Source of the DNA: Nitrososphaera sp.
Lineage (GTDB): Archaea; Thermoproteota; Nitrososphaeria; Nitrososphaerales; Nitrososphaeraceae
Assembly: GCA_023250885.1 (NCBI GenBank)
Contig: JAHEZV010000003.1
Span: 1-57,842 of the forward strand
Direction of reading: 5' to 3'
Length of the DNA: 57,842 nt
Shown: positions 49,968 through 57,842 of the stretch, piece after piece
Position numbering within the stretch: the first letter of the stretch is position 1
Layout of the letters: the number at the start of each line of letters is the position of its first letter
Notes under the pieces: generated by a model
The model's input: the letters and a program-made list of their open reading frames with translations, nothing else
Told to the model about the DNA's origin: nothing
The model's database searches: none
Program-made: the position numbers and the translations under genes

Positions 49968-51416
49968 TCAATCCAGCGTTGTCACCGAAGAATAGGCCCT
50001 GAGGGTCAGCTCTGCTTTGCCTTCCCGCCCCGCGCTTGCCGTGACGCCGGCAAGCCTCACCCTGTCGCCGACATTGAGCTTATTTACGCCAGCGCTCTGG
50101 TTGCGCCACCCTACCAGCCTAATCTCGCCAGTGTCGTCGCCTAAGAGCGTGGAGGTCACCGGCACAGTCTCGCCGGTCTTTGTGTTGACGTTAGCAGTCT
50201 CTGGCGCCTGCAATACGATAGCTTCAATGATGCAGGGGTCCTGCGACACCTGGATGTCTTTTATCTTTTTTTCAAACTTTGCTAATTTGGGGAAAGACGC
50301 GTCGTCGTCAGTCGTCCTGATGTACGAGTCGTCCTTTGACAGCACGACCGAGTTGCCAAATATCCTCGAAGGCACGCACTCGATCATGGCGCCGGCATTC
50401 AATTGATCCGAGCTGACAAGCGAGATGTCGACTGTCAAGACAAGGACCCCGCCGGCCCTGTCTGCGGCAAGGCAGAGAAAGCTCCCCCTGCCCGTCTCCT
50501 CGCCTATTGAAACCACCCTGAGCGGCATGACCTCAACGTCCTCCTGAGAATCAGAAAACTGCAGTATCGTGCCTTCGTCGCCATGGATCTCAAAGTCGCC
50601 ATTTCCGTACTGCGGGTTGCCCTGTTTGATGCGAACTCCAATCATGCGCACCTTGGCGCCGGTCTTGAAGACCTTCGGCAACCTTGACTCGTCGACGTTC
50701 CAGATCACCGCGCGGAGCGTGCGGGTGCCGGCGTCGTTTGACACCTGCAGCTGAAGCGACTTGCTCGCCTCTCCCCTTGCGTTGACAAACTCGCTCACGC
50801 GTGGGTTGGTGTTTATCGTGCCGGTGATTACCGCGCTCTCCTGCAGCCCGCTTACTGCGTCGATGGCGGAGTTGAGCGAGTCGATGCTAGGGATCGCTGG
50901 GTCGTCCCGCACAGTTTCGATGGCGCCGTAGCTTCCAAGGTTTATCACCGGCTTGCCGTCAAGCCCGGCCCTCACGTACCCCTTGATTATCTTGATGATG
51001 TCGCCGGCCTGCAAGCCCATCTCGTCTGGGACGGCAACCTGCTTGTCCCACAGCTTTACCTTCACTCTTGCGTCCCTGTCATAGACCACGATCGTCCGGG
51101 TCGCGGCCTGTTCGTTGCTCTCCCTCTTTGTAAAGGTGTGGACGGGGTAGATGTTCATTATCCTGCCCGTGACTGTCACCTCCTTTGCTCCGACGTAAAT
51201 GTCCTTGAGGCCTGACTGGATCTTCGGTATGCTGTCAAACGAAACGCCAAGGTCTGCCGCAACCAGGAAAAGCGCGCCCTGGTCGGTAAGGTAGCCTGCG
51301 CCCACCTTGCGCTTTTTTTCGTCAATCATGTCCCTTATCTGCTCTGGGCTGAGCTCGGGCTTTTGCCTGAGCATGATTTCAAGCATCCCCTTAAAATCGT
51401 GCGATGACGATGACAA
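49968..51416 (-). CDS. Single-stranded DNA-binding protein RPA (multi-OB-fold)
   Basis: 482 residues. After a helical N-terminus (SPEQIRDMIDEKKRKVGAGY) come three OB folds: KEVTVTGRIMNIYPVHTFTK, SAVITGTINTNP-like AVITGTINTNPRVSEFV, and PCIIEAIVLQAPETANVNTK. It coats ssDNA in replication and repair. ATG 51416. Divergent from a reductase gene. Confidence 0.88.
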   Translation of the reverse strand: MSSSSHDFKGMLEIMLRQKPELSPEQIRDMIDEKKRKVGAGYLTDQGALFLVAADLGVSFDSIPKIQSGLKDIYVGAKEVTVTGRIMNIYPVHTFTKRESNEQAATRTIVVYDRDARVKVKLWDKQVAVPDEMGLQAGDIIKIIKGYVRAGLDGKPVINLGSYGAIETVRDDPAIPSIDSLNSAIDAVSGLQESAVITGTINTNPRVSEFVNARGEASKSLQLQVSNDAGTRTLRAVIWNVDESRLPKVFKTGAKVRMIGVRIKQGNPQYGNGDFEIHGDEGTILQFSDSQEDVEVMPLRVVSIGEETGRGSFLCLAADRAGGVLVLTVDISLVSSDQLNAGAMIECVPSRIFGNSVVLSKDDSYIRTTDDDASFPKLAKFEKKIKDIQVSQDPCIIEAIVLQAPETANVNTKTGETVPVTSTLLGDDTGEIRLVGWRNQSAGVNKLNVGDRVRLAGVTASAGREGKAELTLRAYSSVTTLD

Positions 51417-51518
51417 GCTTTGCCACTATACCTCCAGTTCTGAAAAAACCATTACCAATTACTTGCTAATATATCTTGAGAATGCCATGTTTATCTGAAT
51501 TGCCTTGGATATTGGGCT

Positions 51519-52873
51519 ATGCAGGAATTCGACCTTATAGTCATTGGAAGCGGCTCGGGCCTCGACGTTGCGGACGCGGCAGCCCAGTCCGGCCTCAGCG
51601 TTGCAGTAATTGAAAAGGGCAGGATGGGCGGTACGTGCCTTAACCGGGGCTGCATCCCTTCGAAGCTGCTGATACACAGCGCAGACGTCGCCGAAGCGAT
51701 CAAAAGCGCCGGCCAATTCGGGATCAACGTGGACGACATTACGGGAGACTTTCAAAAGATCGTCAGCAGGACAAACGGCATAGTGGACTCGGACTCTGAC
51801 GGGATCCGGCAGGCATTCTCTGAGATCGACAACCCAAAGCTATTCCCGCACGAGTGCAGGTTCGTTGGCGAAAGGATAATCTCTGCCGGCGGCCAGACGA
51901 TTAAAGCCGAGAAGATCCTGATAGCTTCCGGGACCCGCCCGGCAATCCCCAAGATAAATGGGCTTGAGGGGAGCGGCTTTATCACGAGCGACGAGGCGCT
52001 GAGGCTGAAAAAGCAGCCGGCGATGCTCACGATAATTGGCGGAGGATACATTGCGGCCGAGCTTGCGCACTTTTTCGGCGCGCTTGAGACAAAAATAAGC
52101 ATCATACAGCGCCGGGACGTGCTGGTGCCCGACGAAGACGAAGTCGCGAGAAAGTTCACCGATTTGTTTTCCAAGAAATACAGCGTCCACCTTGGCTACC
52201 ATACAGAATCTATCAGCAAGAGTAAAGGCATGTTCATTGTTGCTGCAAAGAACTCCACTGGCAAGAGGATCGAAGTGGAATCCGACCAGTTGTTGATAGC
52301 GACCGGCAGGACTTCAAACTCTGACACACTTGACCTTGCAAAGAGCGGGGTGAAAACAGACGGCGCGGGCTTTATCGCAGTAGACGAGCACCTTGAAACA
52401 AGCGCCAAGTGTGTATTTGCCCTAGGAGACGCTGTGGGGCGCTACCTATTCAAGCACGCCGCCAACCACGAAGCGCAGTATGCGTTTCACAACCTCACGC
52501 ATGAAAAAAAATCCCGGTGGACTACACCGCCATGCCGCACGCAATATTCAGTTCTCCACAGGTGGCCGGAGCCGGCTACACCGAGCAGGAACTAAAGAGC
52601 AAGGGCATCCAGTATACCAAGGCAGTCTACCCGTACATCAGGACGGCGATGGGCCAAGCGATTGAAGAGAGGGATGGGTTCGTGAAGCTGCTTGCGTCAA
52701 GGGAAGGCAAGGTACTTGGCTGCCACATCATCGGGAGCCAGGCATCGATCCTGATACATGAGGTGCTGGTGGCAATGAGGCTTGGAGCCGGCGTCGACAG
52801 CATCGCAAGGACGGTGCACATCCACCCCGCGCTTTCGGAGGTGGTTGCGCGGGCTGCCTACGCCTTTGGATAA
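51519..52873 (+). pseudogene. Dihydrolipoamide dehydrogenase/mercuric reductase-like gene, frameshifted at an A8 run
   Basis: ATG 51519 gives a normal flavoprotein: GSGSGLDVADAAAQSG, GGTCLNRGCIPSKLL (redox CxxxxC), TIIGGGYIAAELAHFFG, CVFALGDAVGRYLFK. At HEKK (CATGAAAAAAAATCCCGG, about 52499-52516) the frame is lost; the correct C-terminus (IPVDYTAMPHAIFSSPQVAG ... VHIHPALSEVVARAAY) continues in the other frame to 52873. One extra A restores a protein of about 450 residues. A mutation, slippage or sequence error. Confidence 0.85.
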
Positions 52874-52881
52874 ATACAGGA

Positions 52882-52923
52882 ATTAAACCCATCCATTGGT
52901 ACATTAAACCCATCCAGTGGTAC
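52882..52923. repeat. 21-bp tandem duplication before an ABC ATPase start
   Basis: Two adjacent copies of ATTAAACCCATCCATTGGTAC, the second with one change (T to G), end directly at ATG 52924. It lies in the 5' leader/promoter of the ABC gene, 9 nt after the upstream stop. Confidence 0.8.
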
Positions 52924-53868
52924 ATGCCTATGGAGCCCTGCATCCACGTCTCCGGCCTGCGCAAGAGCTATGGGTCGGTGCAGGCGGTAGATGGCGTGTC
53001 CTTTGAAGTAGAGTATGGCAGGGTGTTTGGCTTTCTGGGCCCAAACGGGGCAGGCAAGACTACCACGATAAAGGTGCTCACAACGATCGTCCACCCAAGT
53101 TCGGGCACGGTCAGGATATTTGGCAAGGACATCGTCAAGCACCAGAGGGAGATAAAAAAACGGATAGGAGTAGTGCTGCAGGAGCCGAGCTTTGAGGCGA
53201 ACCTGACAGTCGAGCGGGCACTCGAGCTGTACGGCCTGATGTGGGGCATGCCGGGCGAAAAGAGGCACGACAGGGCGCGCGAGCTGATCGAAAAATTCGA
53301 CCTTGCGTCTTTCAAGGACATGAAAAACGACGAGCTCTCAATCGGCCAGAGGAGGCGAGTGCAAGTGGCAAGGGAGTTCATGCACGACATGGACCTGCTT
53401 TTCCTCGACGAGCCGACGATGGGCCTGGATCCTTCGGCGCGACGTATACTGCTTGACTATGTCAAAAGGCACGTGCAGGGCGGGCTGACCGTGTTTTTCA
53501 CGACGCACATCATGGAGGAGGCTGAATATCTCTGCGACGAGATAGCGATAATCAACAGGGGCAGGATAATAGCCACCGACACGCCGGCCGGCCTGAAGCA
53601 AAGGTATGGTGGCGTCAAGGCGGTGGAAATAAAGTTGAAGGACTCGAGCGCGCAGTCTGTCATGCACATCATCCGGCCGATAGCCGGCGGCTCGATGATC
53701 GAAACGCCGGCGGAAGGCACGATCAGGATAAGCTCGGCGGAGGCCCAGGAGATGCTAGTCAAGATAATCGAGTCGCTTTCAAGAAATTCTGTCCTGATAG
53801 AAAGCATCTCTGTCAACCCGCCCACGCTCGAGGAAGTCTTCCTGACAGTCATTGGCAAGGAAGCCTAG
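52924..53868 (+). CDS. ABC-2 type exporter ATP-binding protein
   Basis: 314 residues. Walker A GPNGAGKTTTIKVL, Q-loop VLQEPSFEANLTVER, a degenerate signature LSIGQRRRVQVAREF and Walker B LLFLDEPTMGLDP, with the C-terminal extension of DrrA/multidrug-type ATPases. It works with the permease that converges on it (4-nt overlap of ends). Substrate unknown. Confidence 0.92.
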   Translation: MPMEPCIHVSGLRKSYGSVQAVDGVSFEVEYGRVFGFLGPNGAGKTTTIKVLTTIVHPSSGTVRIFGKDIVKHQREIKKRIGVVLQEPSFEANLTVERALELYGLMWGMPGEKRHDRARELIEKFDLASFKDMKNDELSIGQRRRVQVAREFMHDMDLLFLDEPTMGLDPSARRILLDYVKRHVQGGLTVFFTTHIMEEAEYLCDEIAIINRGRIIATDTPAGLKQRYGGVKAVEIKLKDSSAQSVMHIIRPIAGGSMIETPAEGTIRISSAEAQEMLVKIIESLSRNSVLIESISVNPPTLEEVFLTVIGKEA

Positions 53869-54632
53869 ATCTTTATCCTTAGCATCGACAATGTGGCGAG
53901 AAAGAACGCGGCCGCAGTTATTGCGGCAATAACCCCGACTTCGATGTTTGTGAAAAAGTCGATCTGGTTGAAAATGCCTGCCCTGGTGATGTCAACGATG
54001 TACGTCAGCGGGTTGAAGTAAAATGCGGTGCTCAGGGCGCCGGGCACCCCCTGCGTGGGGTAGAACGCGGTGCTGACAAACGAAAAGAACAGAAACACGC
54101 TGTTGACGATGACGTTGAAGCCTTCGTTGCTTTTGAGCCTGGTCGATATTATCACAGCTATCGAGCCAAAGAATATCGCGCCCGTTATCAGGGCGTAGAG
54201 CACGTACATCGACCCGGCAGGCGTGGGCTCTGCACTACCGATGAGCGTGGGCGTTCCTGCCGCGAGGATGAGGCCGGCGCTCGCAAGGCCCATGAGCATG
54301 ATTGTGATGATGCTGCCGGCGATGTACTCCATCCTTGCAAAGGGCATGACCAGTATCTGCTGAAACATGCCGTTTCGCTTGTCGTTCCATATTATGCTGC
54401 CTGCAATCGTGCTGCTGTTCATCATGTTAAAGCCGATCATGCCGGCCGCCAAGTACGCCGGGTAGGCGACATTTGCAGTGCCAACCTTGACGCCCTCCCC
54501 GCCGATCAGCGCGGAATAAGAATAGCCCGCGATAAAGATGTAGATGATTGGAAAGACCACCTGCCACACGAGGAACACCTTGTCGATTGAAGCGACTAGG
54601 TTCCGGTACAGCAGTATAGCTACGGCGTTCAC
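53865..54632 (-). CDS. ABC-2 type exporter permease
   Basis: 255 residues with six helices (for example QVVFPIIYIFIAGYSYSALI, YVLYALITGAIFFGSIAVII, VGVIAAITAAAFFLATLSML) and the ABC-2 loop YFNPLTYIVDITRAGIF. Read from ATG 54632, converging on the ATPase gene. Probably one exporter with it. Confidence 0.9.
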   Translation of the reverse strand: MNAVAILLYRNLVASIDKVFLVWQVVFPIIYIFIAGYSYSALIGGEGVKVGTANVAYPAYLAAGMIGFNMMNSSTIAGSIIWNDKRNGMFQQILVMPFARMEYIAGSIITIMLMGLASAGLILAAGTPTLIGSAEPTPAGSMYVLYALITGAIFFGSIAVIISTRLKSNEGFNVIVNSVFLFFSFVSTAFYPTQGVPGALSTAFYFNPLTYIVDITRAGIFNQIDFFTNIEVGVIAAITAAAFFLATLSMLRIKI

Positions 54633-54763
54633 TGCCCAGCTTTTTGGCTCTTGCGTATATTAATCAATAAGCGAAGTGGATTCCTACTGGTGAATTTTGT
54701 CCTATTTCTAAAGTTGACAGGCTCGTTAACCAGTAAATAGTTTCATATCATATTTCTGTCAGC

Positions 54764-54856
54764 ATGGGCGCGCCCGTCTATGGAGTGGTCGACAAGGTCA
54801 TGTTTACTAGCAATGGCGAAACGCATGTGATGGCGCGCCAATTTGACATGATTTAA
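54764..54856 (+). CDS. Possible small protein (30 aa)
   Basis: ATG 54764: MGAPVYGVVDKVMFTSNGET, then HVMARQFDMI and a stop. It ends within the TATA box of the next gene. Short and without a recognised family; may be chance, though codon use is regular and CATATCATA lies about 20 nt upstream. Confidence 0.3.
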   Translation: MGAPVYGVVDKVMFTSNGETHVMARQFDMI

Positions 54857-54860
54857 ATAA
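54850..54860 (+). promoter_or_regulatory. TATA box of the PRC-barrel gene
   Basis: GATTTAAATAA, about 20-25 nt before ATG 54875, the spacing of a leaderless archaeal transcript. Confidence 0.5.
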
Positions 54861-54874
54861 CTTGCATCTGAACT

Positions 54875-55585
54875 ATGGAACATATCATGATGGCTGAAGA
54901 CATGGCGCAAAAAAAACTGCGCGGCTCAGGGGGTTACGCTATTGCAAGGATAACTGACGAGGAGCAGAAAAAGGGCAACCTCGGAGGCCCGGAATTGTTC
55001 CTTGCCGGCATTGGCAGGCTAGATGAGGACAGGTTCGTGAAATACCACTGCAACAAGTGCGAAAAAGAGTACGATGGCGCGCCGGTGGTCCACTACGAGA
55101 ACCCGAACGAAGAGCTGGGTGAGGGAGTCATGCTCATCGAAAAGGGCGAGTACAAGTGCAAGACGTGCAGCTCCACCATCGCGCAGTACCGTAAGTTTGA
55201 CGCGCCGGCTCAGCAGGAGACACAGGTGCAGGCGCCAAGGGTCCAGCAGGCAGCCCCAGACCTTGTCGTCGCTCCAACAGCTGCTGCTGCAAGCGACAGC
55301 TTTATCCCGGTACAGTCGCTGGTCGGCCTGTCTGCGTACGACAGCGAGGCGATGCTGATAGGCAAGGTAGAACAGATCGGCCTGAGCAGGGAAGCTGGCA
55401 GCGCCAAGATTACGCTCAAGATAGGCGACAGGCAGGTGTCGTGGGACGGCATTTCAAAAATAGGCGACATTGTGCTCCTAAAGACCGCGGACGCAAAGAC
55501 CACTTCGGGAGGCAGGTGTCACGCGTGCGGCTTCCAGAATGAGGCCGGCTCGGCATTCTGCGCAGAATGCGGAAGCAAGCTCTGA
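54875..55585 (+). CDS. Zinc-ribbon and PRC-barrel-like protein
   Basis: 236 residues. The N-terminal part carries a zinc site (YHCNKCEKEYDG ... YKCKTCSSTI). A Gln/Ala-rich linker follows, then a PRC-barrel-like beta domain (SLVGLSAYDSEAMLIGKVEQ, SAKITLKIGDRQVSWDGISK), and a C-terminal zinc ribbon CHACGFQNEAGSAFCAECGS. PRC barrels occur in CdvA-type and RNA-binding proteins. Its role here is unknown. It converges on the acyl-CoA synthetase gene with no gap. Confidence 0.75.
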   Translation: MEHIMMAEDMAQKKLRGSGGYAIARITDEEQKKGNLGGPELFLAGIGRLDEDRFVKYHCNKCEKEYDGAPVVHYENPNEELGEGVMLIEKGEYKCKTCSSTIAQYRKFDAPAQQETQVQAPRVQQAAPDLVVAPTAAAASDSFIPVQSLVGLSAYDSEAMLIGKVEQIGLSREAGSAKITLKIGDRQVSWDGISKIGDIVLLKTADAKTTSGGRCHACGFQNEAGSAFCAECGSKL

Positions 55586-57688
55586 TTACTTTAGTATTAT
55601 CCTTGCGTCAACCACACGCGCGCCCTTGCCCTCTTCGAGCACAAGGAGCGGGTTGATGTCGAATTCTTTTATCTCTGGAAAGTCGACTACCAGCTGCGAC
55701 AGCCGCTGGAGAGAATCCGCGATTGCCTTCAGGTCTGAAGGCTTTTCGCCCCTTACACCCTTGAGCAGCTTTATCGTCTTTATCGACTCGACCATGCCAG
55801 CCGCCTCGCGTTCGTCGATTGGTGCGACGCGGAAGACGACGTCCTTGAGCACCTCGACATAGATGCCGCCAAGGCCAAACATGATCACAGGACCGAATGT
55901 CGGGTCCTGGCTTGCGCCGAGGATTGTTTCTTTGGCTGCTTTAACCATTTCCTGTACTAGCACTCCCTTTATCTTGGCGTCGGCCTTGTACTTTTTCGCG
56001 CTTTCCATTATCAACCTGAACGCTTGGCGCAGCTCGTCGTCAGTTTTGACGCCAACCTTGACGCCGCCGGCGTCGGACTTGTGGATAATATCCGGCGACG
56101 CTATCTTCATGACAACAGGGTAGCCTATCTCCTTTGCAGCCCTGACGCATTCTTCTTCAGTCGCGCCAAGGCTGCTCTTTGGACTCGGAAATCCGTAGCC
56201 CCTTAGCACTTCATAGCCTTCCTCTTCAAGGAGGTTGGCCCTTCCCTGCTTGCGGACATTTTCAAAGATGGACTTGACCTTGTTCTTGTCCTTGGAAAAC
56301 TGCAGCGTTGACGCTTTAGTGGAAGCGGTGTGGACCCATTTCTTAAAGTCGTACATCGCCTTGAGCGTCCTTATCGCCGGCTCTGAATAGAGATAATATG
56401 GTACGCCGCCTTCGGACATTATCGCCCTGTTTTCTATTCCTTCGGCAAGACCCATCAGCGACGCAAGCATCGTCTTGTTCGGGGCCTTTTTTGACATCTT
56501 TACAAGAACCCTTGCAAGGTCGTCATAGTTCAGAGTAGCAGAAGGAGTACACATGGTGACGACAGAGCCGACGTTCGGGTGCGAGAGGACCAAGTTCAGC
56601 ACGTTTTCAAACCTGACATAGTCGGCGTCGCCCACAATGTCAACCGGATTTCTTGGCGACCCGTACGCCGGTATGACCTTGGCAATGTCCTCCCGGATGG
56701 ACGAGATGTCGGCCATCTTTAACCCGTACCGAGAGCACGAATCGGTCGAAATTATTGCAGGCCCACCCGCGTTTGAAACAATGACCACTCCGCCGTCTGG
56801 AAGCGGCTGCTTTGAAAACGCTGCGGCAAGGTCGAACAGCTCGCCCATCGTGTCGACGCGGATAACGCCGCACTGGGCAAACGCCGCCTCGTAGTTTGCG
56901 TCAGAACCGCCAAGCGCACCGGTGTGCGAAGCCGCCGCCTTGGCGCCCTCGGCCGTCCTGCCAGCCTTGAGAACGATTATGGGCTTTCTTTTTTCAGTGC
57001 TTATCCTCCTTGAGATGTCCATGAAGCGCCTTGCGTTGCGGATGTCCTCGAGGTACATCACGATGACCCGGGTATCCTGATCTTCCGCCAATAATTCAAG
57101 GATGTCGCTTTCGTCCATGTCCACCTTATTGCCCATGCTGATGACCTTGGAAAAGCCAATGTTCTGCGCCTCCGCGTCTTCTACCGTCGCGGCGCAGATC
57201 GCGCCGCTCTGCGACACAAGCGCGACGCTGCCGTGTTTTGGAGTGATTTTCAGAAAAGTGGAATTCATCATGTTGGTGGTCGACAGGCTCATGATGCCAA
57301 GGCAGTTCGGGCCGATGACCCTGATGCCGTACTTTTTCGCGATTTCGCCGACCTCTTTTTCCAGCTTTGCTCCGGCCTCGTCCACCTCCTTGAATCCCGC
57401 GGAAACAATTATCGCGCCCTTGATCCCCTTCTTGCCCACCTCTTCCATGACTGCCGGGGTGAACCTGCTTGGCGCAGCGACTACAGCAAGGTCAACCGAT
57501 TCTGGGACTTCAAGCACGCTCTTGTACGCCGTCAGCCCACCCACCGTCGGGTTTGACGGGGTGATCGGGTAGATCTTGCCCTTGAAGTGCTTTGCAATAT
57601 TGTTAAAGATAGTCTTGCCTACTCCGGGCTTTTCAGAGGCCCCGATGACGGCTATGGACTTGGGAACGAAGAAGATCGAGTTGGACAT
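55586..57688 (-). CDS. ADP-forming acyl-CoA synthetase (3-hydroxypropionate/4-hydroxybutyrate type)
   Basis: 700 residues, alpha and beta subunits fused. N-terminal CoA-binding domain (IAVIGASEKPGVGKTIFNN), succinyl-CoA-ligase part with SQSGAICAATVED and the phospho-His region AASHTGALGGSDANYEAAFA, then an ATP-grasp half (YPVVMKIASPDIIHKSDAGG, FGPVIMFGLGGIYVEVLKDV). Thaumarchaea use such ADP-forming enzymes to activate 3-hydroxypropionate and 4-hydroxybutyrate, saving one phosphate bond. Which of the two is not decidable here. Confidence 0.9.
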   Translation of the reverse strand: MSNSIFFVPKSIAVIGASEKPGVGKTIFNNIAKHFKGKIYPITPSNPTVGGLTAYKSVLEVPESVDLAVVAAPSRFTPAVMEEVGKKGIKGAIIVSAGFKEVDEAGAKLEKEVGEIAKKYGIRVIGPNCLGIMSLSTTNMMNSTFLKITPKHGSVALVSQSGAICAATVEDAEAQNIGFSKVISMGNKVDMDESDILELLAEDQDTRVIVMYLEDIRNARRFMDISRRISTEKRKPIIVLKAGRTAEGAKAAASHTGALGGSDANYEAAFAQCGVIRVDTMGELFDLAAAFSKQPLPDGGVVIVSNAGGPAIISTDSCSRYGLKMADISSIREDIAKVIPAYGSPRNPVDIVGDADYVRFENVLNLVLSHPNVGSVVTMCTPSATLNYDDLARVLVKMSKKAPNKTMLASLMGLAEGIENRAIMSEGGVPYYLYSEPAIRTLKAMYDFKKWVHTASTKASTLQFSKDKNKVKSIFENVRKQGRANLLEEEGYEVLRGYGFPSPKSSLGATEEECVRAAKEIGYPVVMKIASPDIIHKSDAGGVKVGVKTDDELRQAFRLIMESAKKYKADAKIKGVLVQEMVKAAKETILGASQDPTFGPVIMFGLGGIYVEVLKDVVFRVAPIDEREAAGMVESIKTIKLLKGVRGEKPSDLKAIADSLQRLSQLVVDFPEIKEFDINPLLVLEEGKGARVVDARIILK

Positions 57689-57766
57689 GAGGTGAAAAGC
57701 GCCGCAGGGTGGTTATAAATGCATCATCCGGAATTCCTTTATTACCGGAAGCTGCAATAATACCGC

Positions 57767-57842
57767 GTGGCAGGCGGCATGTGGCTGGTGCTGGTAATAC
57801 CGGCGATCATTGCGTTTGTCTTTGGCGCATGGGTATTTTACA
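57767..57842 (+). CDS. Membrane protein, partial (cut by window end)
   Basis: GTG 57767 or ATG 57779 opens MAGGMWLVLVIPAIIAFVFG..., a membrane helix that runs off the window. TTTATTACC lies about 29 nt before the GTG. Divergent from the synthetase gene. No family can be assigned. Confidence 0.45.
   Translation, partial: MAGGMWLVLVIPAIIAFVFGAWVFY

Noticed and set aside
1-57842. CRISPR arrays, cas genes and insertion sequences
   Set aside because: No regularly spaced repeats, Cas motifs or transposase frames were seen. The AIPR gene is the only defence-type gene, and the element at fusA carries no recombinase.

Overview
The window is a piece of a chromosome from an ammonia-oxidising archaeon of the Thaumarchaeota (Nitrososphaerota), most likely order Nitrososphaerales. 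Archaeal-type information genes (aEF-2, aIF5A, S24e, S27ae, L15e, SRP54, Pus10, Dph6, an Lhr-type helicase, an OB-fold RPA), a fused ADP-forming acyl-CoA synthetase of the kind used in the thaumarchaeal 3-hydroxypropionate/4-hydroxybutyrate cycle, a Sulfolobus-like alcohol dehydrogenase, an intron-split tRNA-Tyr, and TATA boxes about 25-35 nt before leaderless ATG/GTG/TTG starts all fit. No species can be fixed from sequence alone.

Region by region. 1-5.7 kb: msrA and fusA (aEF-2) converge, and between them sits a 2.85-kb element with 53-bp imperfect terminal inverted repeats and a 13-bp target-site duplication cut exactly at the aEF-2 stop codon. It carries two AbrB-fold proteins (absent from the ORF track), zinc ribbons, a broken membrane-protein gene and a PEF-CTERM-like surface protein, but no recombinase. 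I read it as a non-autonomous, casposon-like element. 5.7-11.7 kb: a futalosine-pathway menaquinone cluster (mqnD, mqnE, mqnC, ubiD-type decarboxylase) with an HtrA protease inside. 11.7-18.8 kb: small acidic proteins, a roadblock-like protein, rps24e-rps27ae, and a tight minus-strand operon dph6-srp54-pus10-zincin-(nucleotidyltransferase/kinase fusion). 18.8-25.2 kb: an oligopeptide ABC transporter with one ATPase, a giant binding protein, a SpoIIM-like remnant and two permeases. 25.2-36.2 kb: housekeeping genes (aIF5A, CorA, GT2, hemB, two-intron tRNA-Tyr, aldehyde and alcohol dehydrogenases, fumarase-type lyase, 2-hydroxyacid dehydrogenase, rpl15e).

36.2-46.3 kb is an AT-richer, gene-sparse accessory region: small zinc-finger proteins, an HD-GNAT fusion, a retropepsin-like protease, a DUF72 remnant, an 11-residue lysine-rich ORF with its own promoter and terminator, a possible structured RNA, and an AIPR-family abortive-infection protein followed by a 33-residue membrane protein. 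46.3-57.8 kb returns to core genes (lhr, RPA, ABC-2 exporter, PRC-barrel/zinc-ribbon protein, acyl-CoA synthetase) with two damaged oxidoreductase genes: a decayed SDR and a dihydrolipoamide-dehydrogenase-like gene broken at an A8 run.

How genes work together: Dph6 finishes the diphthamide modification of aEF-2, which is also encoded here; the mqn genes with ubiD make the menaquinone nucleus; dpp genes form one importer; the ABC ATPase/permease pair at 53-54.6 kb forms one exporter despite facing each other.
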